In this document: one piece after another, positions 8,225 to 13,472 of the stretch
Layout: each line of letters starts with the position of its first letter
Position numbering within the stretch: position 1 is the stretch's first letter
Assembly (NCBI GenBank): GCA_028565635.1
Contig: JAOXYB010037962.1
Location: forward strand, 1-13,472
Length of the DNA: 13,472 bases
Origin: Phoronis ovalis
Lineage: Eukaryota; Phoronida; Phoronidae
Direction of reading: 5' to 3'
Notes under the pieces: generated by a model
Database searches by the model: none
What the model was told of the DNA's origin: nothing
What the model saw: only the letters and a program-made list of their open reading frames with translations
Program-made: the position numbers and the translations under genes

Positions 8225-8520
8225 AGTAAAGAGCTATCAGCAGCTGCCCTGGGTGGCACGTAACAAAGAACGGGTCCACATGCGCAAACAAAAAATCATT
8301 TTTTAATCAGGTGCCGACACACGTTCCACATTAAAGGGTAGGTATTAAGCGGCACACCGGTGTCATTTATTGAATATAGGTCAGCCTAAGGGTATGTTTT
8401 TCACCATCAGATATAGATGCATGTTTGATTGAGGTCACTTTAAACCTGCGTCTGCCACTTATGGGCTGTATTTCAACACTTTGTCCATGCATGCAGACCA
8501 ACCCTTAACACAACAGCTCC
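8225..8520. repeat. GC-richer intergenic block, possible old repeat
   Basis: From GAGCTATCAGCAGCTGCCCT onwards this block has many CpG and GC-rich words (GGTGGCACGTAAC, GTGCCGACACACG, GCGGCACACCGGTG) that contrast with the flanking AT-rich sequence. That contrast is typical of a transposed element inside AT-rich DNA. I see no terminal repeats, no coding frame and no clear tRNA promoter boxes, so the class cannot be named. Confidence 0.25.
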
Positions 8521-9670
8521 CAAGGTAACTGCTTCTCTGATGCAATATAATGAGTGCATAACTGCATCTACTGAAAACACTTAATATACGATCAACTTCT
8601 TAAGAAACTACTCCAACGTGAAAACAAATTCTTCATTTATTGTTAATAATAAATATAGATATAAATAACAGCCCTGTAAACCACAGTGACTGTCTTATAG
8701 GTAAGACTACCTATACACAGGGGTCGGCACACTTTTATAACCTTCATATGGAGAGTTTAGGAGATTGAACAAACTGGTTCTTAAGTACTTATATTGCTAA
8801 CATTTTGTGGGTACTACTAAATGTGACTTGTAAAAAGTATCCTAACATTCCAATTATACGAATTAAAGAAAGTTTGAAGTGGGCAAGAATTTACATAGAA
8901 CATTACTACAGAACAACTGTAGGGAGTTACCAATTGTAATTAAGATGCACCAACTTATAGAATATTTTCCATTTAGTATTAAAGATTCTGGGTAAAATGT
9001 AAAAATTATAAATAAAAAATATGCAATTATTGTAAATTACATCAATTTGCAATAAGTAAGTATGCGGCTTTTTAAAATAAATTAAATTTCTTAAAGCTAA
9101 TAATCTAGAATATAGACATATAGTAACTATATTAAAAATGGTTATGAATAGTACTAAAAACTTAATGGCACCACAAAATTAGGAAAACAAAACACATATC
9201 GTAACAAGTGTGACAGTTCAATGGTTTCATAAGGGAAGATCAATCCTCTATTTCAGTCTTGAAATGATTTTGTAACAGAAAATTGATATCATACTTTGAT
9301 TTGATGTACAACATACACTGTATGTAACTTAACCTCATACACACAATACAAACACAGCAAACATTTTTAAATTACTACTAAAAATTACTAAGTAATATTT
9401 GTAATTAAAACCATAAATTAAAATTATTTATCATTTGAAGACTGAAATGGGAGTCCAATATACATTCTTTTATCGTCTACAACATGCCTCTTAATAAGGC
9501 AGGTCATGCATATTCCATCCAGAAGTACTAAGTATTACATAACTCGTGTCTATATTAAGAGACTTTGCAAAGACTGCCTTCTCAAGGCTGTTCCACTAAA
9601 AATTGAACTGGGCACTTCTTAAAAAAATCACCGAAGCATATTTTAACAGTTTACTACCAATATTTAATAT

Positions 9671-9676
9671 TTTATT
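9671..9676 (-). terminator. Candidate GBA2 poly(A) signal (AATAAA on the minus strand)
   Basis: TTTATT on the plus strand is AATAAA in the GBA2 direction, 331 bp after its stop codon. It is the nearest canonical hexamer I found downstream of the gene. Confidence 0.4.
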
Positions 9677-10006
9677 ACTAATAAATATTGTGCGAGAATT
9701 CAAGACCCACTATCTGTATTTCTTTTTCAGAAGTGCCTTCTATTGAAGAGGATCCTTTCAACTAAGAGTGGAACACGTTTCAGGTAAAAGTCACATACTA
9801 CCAAGTCACTTGTGCATTCAAAACAGGAAATAGTTTACTGACATGTTAAATTAAGACACCGGAAGTTTGTGAGCTCAACTCACAATCACATAAGCTTTAT
9901 CATATCTGCTTCAGGCAATCGGAAAGTCTCCCTAGGTTATAAAAAAATTCAAGATATTGTACTCTGGTAAAAATAATCTGCCTCTCCCGTACATAAACAT
10001 GCTTAG

Positions 10007-10270
10007 TTAACCAGTTACATTTACACTTCTTGTTAAATCTCCATTAGCAGAAGATCCTGATGTATCTGTTAATTTACTTGAAAACAGCTCTGGATGATAT
10101 TTTTTCAGTGCCGACTGCATCGACCAAATAGAAAGTGGACGCATATAACCAAGAGATCGATAACAGCCGCCAACCGTGTATGCCTCAGGTGTCTGAAAAC
10201 CCAGTCCACGACGCTCATATACTGTGTGGTAAACGCCATGAGCTGTGCGAAAACCTTCTTTTAACAAACC
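10007..10270 (-). CDS. GBA2: GBA2 last coding exon
   Basis: It starts in phase 0 after a TTTCTTCTTAG acceptor with [12 protein letters not shown] (human GLTWEGFQTAEG) and contains [22 protein letters not shown] and the stop TAA at 10007-10009. The Glu of TPEAY and the Arg of YRSL are the substrate-binding pair. The last 30 or so residues, Ser/Thr-rich and ending in NVTG, are not conserved. Confidence 0.93.
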   Translation of the reverse strand, partial: GLLKEGFRTAHGVYHTVYERRGLGFQTPEAYTVGGCYRSLGYMRPLSIWSMQSALKKYHPELFSSKLTDTSGSSANGDLTRSVNVTG

Positions 10271-12888
10271 CTAAGAAGAAATTGTTACTTATTAGAATGT
10301 CGTGTCATATAATATAGAAGCTCTAGTTCGGGTGGGCCATAATTCCTCAAACAGTGTATATAAATGGACTATTCATTATTTGTTTTGTTAAATAGACATA
10401 TGAATACTAAGATAAATGCTTAATAACAGTCTGGTTCATGGACAAAAGATTATTAATGGATACACATAACAGCTGGTTGATAGCTGATAAGAATGTGATC
10501 TCCCCTCATAACTCATGGTCAGTAGAGCAAAATGCTCGTATGTATCTTGTTATTAGAATGAGATGGCAACAGCTAACAAATACTTTTTTAAGGGACCACC
10601 TTGTTGCAGCTTTACGACATTGTGAGGTGTGTTAATAGGAGTTTCATGTTACAGCTAATACCTCTTGAATCATTGTGGCAGCAACTCCATAGGTCACACC
10701 CGTCCAAAACTCTTCTGACTGAACACTGCAGGAATCAATATGGCCATTGGGTCGCACACCATTGGCTGCACCCATCGTGCCATTGCGAAATCCCATAACG
10801 TTATATTCAAAGATAGTCTTCAGTGTGCTCTGTACATGGTCTTTTGGAAGTATCTGTATAAATCGTAGAAGTGTGTTAAGTGGTTTAGATTTCTCTAACT
10901 ACATGTGCATGCTCAGAAGATTGTCTAATATACGTGGCATTTTCAGCCATCATCACCTTATGTGATGCCAGGTAGAAAATTCAGCTTTGACTACCTACCA
11001 AAAAGGCTATTATTATTAGAAAATGAAATATTTAAATTTTGCAACATTTTAATGTCATATGAGGCATTTAGTAATAATGAACCACTGCCTGAACCACAAG
11101 CTACAACCTGTTTACGAGTTCAAAGAAGCCTTATTGTAAACAATGTATTTATATTTACAGCATTGTCTGGAACATCAGCTGCTTTCATGTACCAATGTCC
11201 TGAGAGTTGATCAGCCATAATACTGTCATGGTATCCACATGTGCTACTATCATAATTATAATATATACCTAAAATATAATAAATGTTTATAATAACTGAT
11301 TTTACTTTTAACCAAACAAATAAATAAATTGAGCAACCAACTGCTAGGTGAGAAGAAGAATTATAATATAAAATATCATTATAATATTTTACAAACAACT
11401 TTTTACTAAAACCTAAGAAGTTGGAAATGAAAATGCTATGAAACTTGAAGGTAAATTGTTGATGCAAACAGTTTAATTAAAACAATACTGATTAACACAA
11501 AATTAAAAATTTCAATTATCATTAGCTGCAATGAAGAAAACACATTTTTGTTTACCATTCCATAATTTTTGTTCATATGACACTTTGCCTTTTTCTAGGA
11601 CTGCCCTGTATTTCTCGACATCATCTTTGTAGCCTAACCTTTCTGCAATGTCTGATATACTGTACAAAGCTGCAAGCCATAACCCTCCACAATAGGCACT
11701 TAAAAGAAAAGATCATTTAATGATTCAGGTGTGTGTGTGTATGTATTTTTATTCACTCTAAAAACTTAAAGTTAATATTACAAAATAAAAAACACTGTCT
11801 TATTATTATTATTGCCTTTATTTAATAAGTTTCAAGACCAAAGACTATAGCCACTAAAGTTGACACCACTACTTTGTAGTTATGTCTCATTGAAATAATG
11901 TCATGTGGACAAGAATAACAAAGCACCAGTACATGAACAAACAAATCCATACCAGGGTAGATGACTTCTACAGATTTAACAGAATGATGTAGATGAAATG
12001 TAGAAGCCGTGGTTGCTTACCTTGCTCCAGTTACAACCCAGGCATCAAAGGTTTGATCAGCATAGCCACCATTATCTATGACGCCATCTCCATCTGTGTC
12101 ATGAGTCAGAGAAGTTTCTATCACAGCCTATAACACAATAAAGAACGGCATAACAGTTACTGAAGACAACATTTGCAGATAACTCTACCCATTAGCTTTC
12201 TTCCTGTGAAAAAATAGCACTTAATTATTAAACTCTTGCTAAGACAACAAATAATCACTGGAACTTGAATGTTCAATAAGCCAATCAAAGTAGATTGAAC
12301 TAAATTTTTCCAAGTTCTCGAACAAATGTTATCACAATAATTATTACATTCTGTGAATAGGCAATTTTCATACACTTGGTGGAGCCACCATCGGATTTGA
12401 AGCATAAATACAAGGAATTCCTAGCAAGCACATTTTGTAAATGAACAATGACGCAGTTTTCTGCCATTCATGAAACTAACAAGCTGGAATCATTTGGGTT
12501 CACATGTCAATCAAGACAGAAATGAAGAATTTTATCAAATGAGTCCATATATAATTATAACATTTTTTGCCAAAACAGGGCAGTCAAATATGTCAGATGT
12601 CAGGTTATGTTTACAGTTGCAATGATACCTTTACTTCTGGATACATATCTCTTAGATATTGTACATTCTCTGTGAAAATGTAGTCTCTATACACTTGCAG
12701 CACAAACTTTGAGTTCAAATCCTTCCAGTCATTAGTTGGCAGAACATTGTATGCATTTAATTCTTTCCATGGTTCCTCCTCTGGGTCACCAATGTCATGA
12801 GGTACGCAGTTTTTTTCCTTGACATTCCCCCACTGGCCAGTCATGAGGTATTTTTGAGTTCTTGGTATGTGTGCCAAAATGCTAGCAG
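10007..12888 (-). CDS. GBA2: Non-lysosomal glucosylceramidase GBA2, C-terminal six exons (partial)
   Basis: Joining 12888-12629, 12127-12021, 11698-11556, 11268-11159, 10853-10662 and 10270-10007 on the minus strand gives 357 residues ending at TAA. All phases and GT-AG borders agree. GBA2 cleaves glucosylceramide to glucose and ceramide on the cytosolic face of ER, Golgi and plasma membranes; it belongs to GH116. This part covers most of the (alpha/alpha)6 catalytic barrel. Landmarks are [41 protein letters not shown] with the acid/base Asp (human D677), [21 protein letters not shown], and TPEAY with an Arg nine residues after the Glu, the glucose-binding pair of GH116. The GBA2_N domain and the catalytic nucleophile (human E527) lie in exons off the right edge. 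Human GBA2 has 927 residues, so roughly 40% is present. Confidence 0.95.
10271..10661 (-). other. GBA2: GBA2 intron before the last exon
   Basis: A 391-bp GT-AG intron (GTATTA donor). I see no further feature in it. Confidence 0.9.
10662..10853 (-). CDS. GBA2: GBA2 exon ([13 protein letters not shown] to ATMIQE)
   Basis: Exactly 64 codons, phase 0 at both ends. It encodes [18 protein letters not shown], the glycine-rich [13 protein letters not shown] turn, and [19 protein letters not shown], which align with HVVRALQTIFELNV, GAMGAVNGMQPHG and SVQSDEVWVGVVYGLAATM of human GBA2. Confidence 0.95.
10854..11158 (-). other. GBA2: GBA2 intron
   Basis: A 305-bp intron from GTAAAT to TTTATACAG. Nothing else is seen in it. 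Confidence 0.88.
11159..11268 (-). CDS. GBA2: GBA2 exon (YYNYDSS to DVPDNA)
   Basis: After completing a split Gly codon it encodes [17 protein letters not shown] and [12 protein letters not shown], matching RYYNYDSSS and MSDQCAGQWFLKA in human GBA2. It ends in phase 0 before GTAAAT. The loop after MKA is a few residues shorter than in the human protein. Confidence 0.93.
11269..11555 (-). other. GBA2: GBA2 intron
   Basis: A 287-bp AT-rich intron with donor GTAAAC and acceptor TATATTTTAG. I see nothing else. Confidence 0.9.
11556..11698 (-). CDS. GBA2: GBA2 exon ([11 protein letters not shown] to YEQKLWN)
   Basis: It begins with the last base of a split Ser codon and ends with the first base of a split Gly codon. 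It encodes [20 protein letters not shown] and later YEQKLWN, aligning with [15 protein letters not shown] and YERLLWNG of human GBA2. Confidence 0.94.
11699..12020 (-). other. GBA2: GBA2 intron with a (GT)6 run
   Basis: A 322-bp intron (GTAAGC donor, TTCTTTTAAG acceptor). On the plus strand it contains a short GT repeat at 11729-11740. Confidence 0.9.
12021..12127 (-). CDS. GBA2: GBA2 exon with the catalytic acid/base Asp
   Basis: It starts in phase 0 with [10 protein letters not shown] and then has [19 protein letters not shown], followed by AWVVTGA and two bases of a split Ser codon. The Asp in QTFD corresponds to human D677 (QTYD), the general acid/base, counted back from the human C-terminus. 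The DxDxDG loop ahead of it is also present in human as DKDHDG and resembles a Ca2+-binding loop. Confidence 0.94.
12128..12628 (-). other. GBA2: GBA2 intron
   Basis: A 501-bp intron with donor GTATCA and acceptor GTGTTATAG. The open frame on the minus strand at about 12157-12405 has no similarity to known proteins. Confidence 0.88.
12629..12888 (-). CDS. GBA2: GBA2 exon (YLMTGQWG to MYPEVK)
   Basis: It encodes [37 protein letters not shown] and [17 protein letters not shown], the most recognisable block of GH116, and ends in phase 0 at MYPEVK before GTATCA. The 5' border is placed at the ATATTTAG acceptor (AG at 12890-12889), which leaves two bases of a split codon. An AG five bases further in is a weaker alternative. 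The upstream exon is outside the window. Confidence 0.93.
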
Positions 12889-13081
12889 CTAAATATTAAA
12901 ACGTGAACAGTTTAAGATATTTGAATATTGTTTATATTAAGCAAAAGAAAGTGGGATGGGATGTTTTCTTAATATCAATTTCTATGCTATAGATGGCACA
13001 TCTATATATAAAAGCATATCAATCTTAAGGGATCATCTCAAAAGTTATCACAATGACCACAAACGTATAGTGTTTCGTATA

Positions 13082-13093
13082 GGGGGGGGGGGG
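13082..13093 (+). repeat. G12 homopolymer
   Basis: Twelve consecutive G residues, very unusual against this AT-rich background. The true length may be affected by sequencing error. Confidence 0.9.
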
Positions 13094-13178
13094 TAAAATC
13101 TCCCTATGTTTATGGTTTAGTGCGAAATGAAAAAATCATGCCTACTATATATACGATATTTAAAATCATTCCTTTAAC

Positions 13179-13390
13179 ACACCCCCGTTTTGAAATTTAG
13201 TAAACGCACCCCCTTTGAAACAGAAAGATTTTTTTTTTGTTTACGGCACTTATTTTGTGCGTATTGGTACAATAGGAGTGGAAATGGCTTTTTTTTTGCT
13301 TGTCAATTTTTTTCTTGCAGCATGGAGACGTTTCAGCGACCTTTTTCGATTACTGAACTGATGTTTTTCTCTCGTACCCCCATTTTGAAC
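13179..13390 (+). repeat. Three copies of a CCCCC-TTTTGAA motif
   Basis: ACACCCCCGTTTTGAAA at 13179, GCACCCCCTTTGAAA at 13206 and GTACCCCCATTTTGAAC at 13374 share a C5 run followed by T3-4GAA. Together with the nearby G12 run this suggests a diverged repetitive element. Confidence 0.4.
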
Positions 13391-13472
13391 AAGAAGTCTG
13401 CGGGTGCAGACAGATGCCCATCATATGATGTAGTTTCTGTAGTTGTAAAGCCATCTTTGTATGTATAACAGA

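Larger units (their letters stand above)
7274..10006. other. Convergent 3' UTRs and intergenic region of KGD4 and GBA2
   Basis: No conserved exon is visible on either strand in this 2.7 kb. The left end should be KGD4 3' UTR and the right end GBA2 3' UTR, with candidate poly(A) signals noted separately. A GC-richer block at about 8225-8520 differs from the AT-rich remainder. The longest open frame (minus strand, about 7880-8200) has no recognisable similarity and no exon-like borders that I trust. Confidence 0.7.
12889..13472 (-). other. GBA2: GBA2 intron (partial), with repeat-like content
   Basis: The exon expected next upstream (the segment with the ISLQYD-type motif) is not found on the minus strand, so this is intron to the window edge. 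It holds a G12 run at 13082-13093 and three copies of a CCCCC..TTTGAA motif. An open plus-strand frame at about 13322-13468 after a TTTCTTGCAG acceptor-like sequence, and an overlapping open minus-strand frame, resemble no known family. Confidence 0.6.

Noticed and set aside
8311-8730. Inverted eight-mers GTGCCGAC and GTCGGCAC
   Set aside because: Only eight bases match across a 400-bp gap, with no similarity around them, so terminal inverted repeats are not supported.
9611-9737. Nine-base inverted pair GGCACTTCT and AGAAGTGCC in the likely GBA2 3' UTR
   Set aside because: Arms are short and 110 bp apart; a pair like this is expected by chance in a window of this size.
11120-11467. Minus-strand open frame of 115 codons spanning a GBA2 exon
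   Set aside because: Only 11159-11268 is the exon; the remainder is intron read through, as the flanking GT-AG borders and protein alignment show.
1-13472. CRISPR arrays, operons, phage or bacterial defence genes, rRNA and tRNA genes
   Set aside because: The window is eukaryotic with spliced genes. No regularly spaced repeats, co-directional gene cluster or complete tRNA cloverleaf was seen.

Overview
This is a eukaryotic nuclear window: AT-rich, with short conserved coding exons bounded by GT-AG introns and no bacterial-type gene layout. The proteins are animal-type. Intron sizes, microsatellites and non-vertebrate divergence suggest an invertebrate, possibly a mollusc or another lophotrochozoan. 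That placement is an impression, not something the sequence proves.

Three conserved genes can be read, all by hand-joining exons. (1) Minus strand, 3398-3550: the first coding exon of a furin/PCSK5-like proprotein convertase, with a signal peptide and the start of the prodomain. The remaining exons are not found, so 1-3397 reads as its first intron running off the left edge. (2) Plus strand, 4017-7273: a complete four-exon, 89-residue KGD4/MRPS36 gene, the small adaptor subunit of the mitochondrial 2-oxoglutarate dehydrogenase complex. All splice phases close exactly and the protein ends in the family's invariant RGGPE tail. (3) Minus strand, 10007-12888: the last six coding exons (357 residues, phases all consistent) of non-lysosomal glucosylceramidase GBA2 (GH116). 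It carries the acid/base Asp and the glucose-binding Glu/Arg pair. The exons for the N-terminal half and the nucleophile lie beyond the right edge.

The convertase and KGD4 are head to head, with 466 bp between start codons. That interval has a consensus ETS/GABP site, a near-perfect DR1 nuclear-receptor site and a YY1-like ATGGCGG, so it is a good bidirectional promoter candidate. KGD4 and GBA2 converge on about 2.7 kb of intergenic/UTR sequence with poly(A) signals on both strands. The three genes share no obvious pathway; their proximity is best read as ordinary synteny.

The rest is intron and intergenic DNA with microsatellites, a few islands of higher GC that look like old interspersed repeats, and one pair of possible nested exons in KGD4 intron 1. 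I found no new biological system. The most checkable novelties are the promoter architecture, the overlapping upstream ORFs, the competing acceptor before the tiny last KGD4 exon, and the GC-AG candidate exons.
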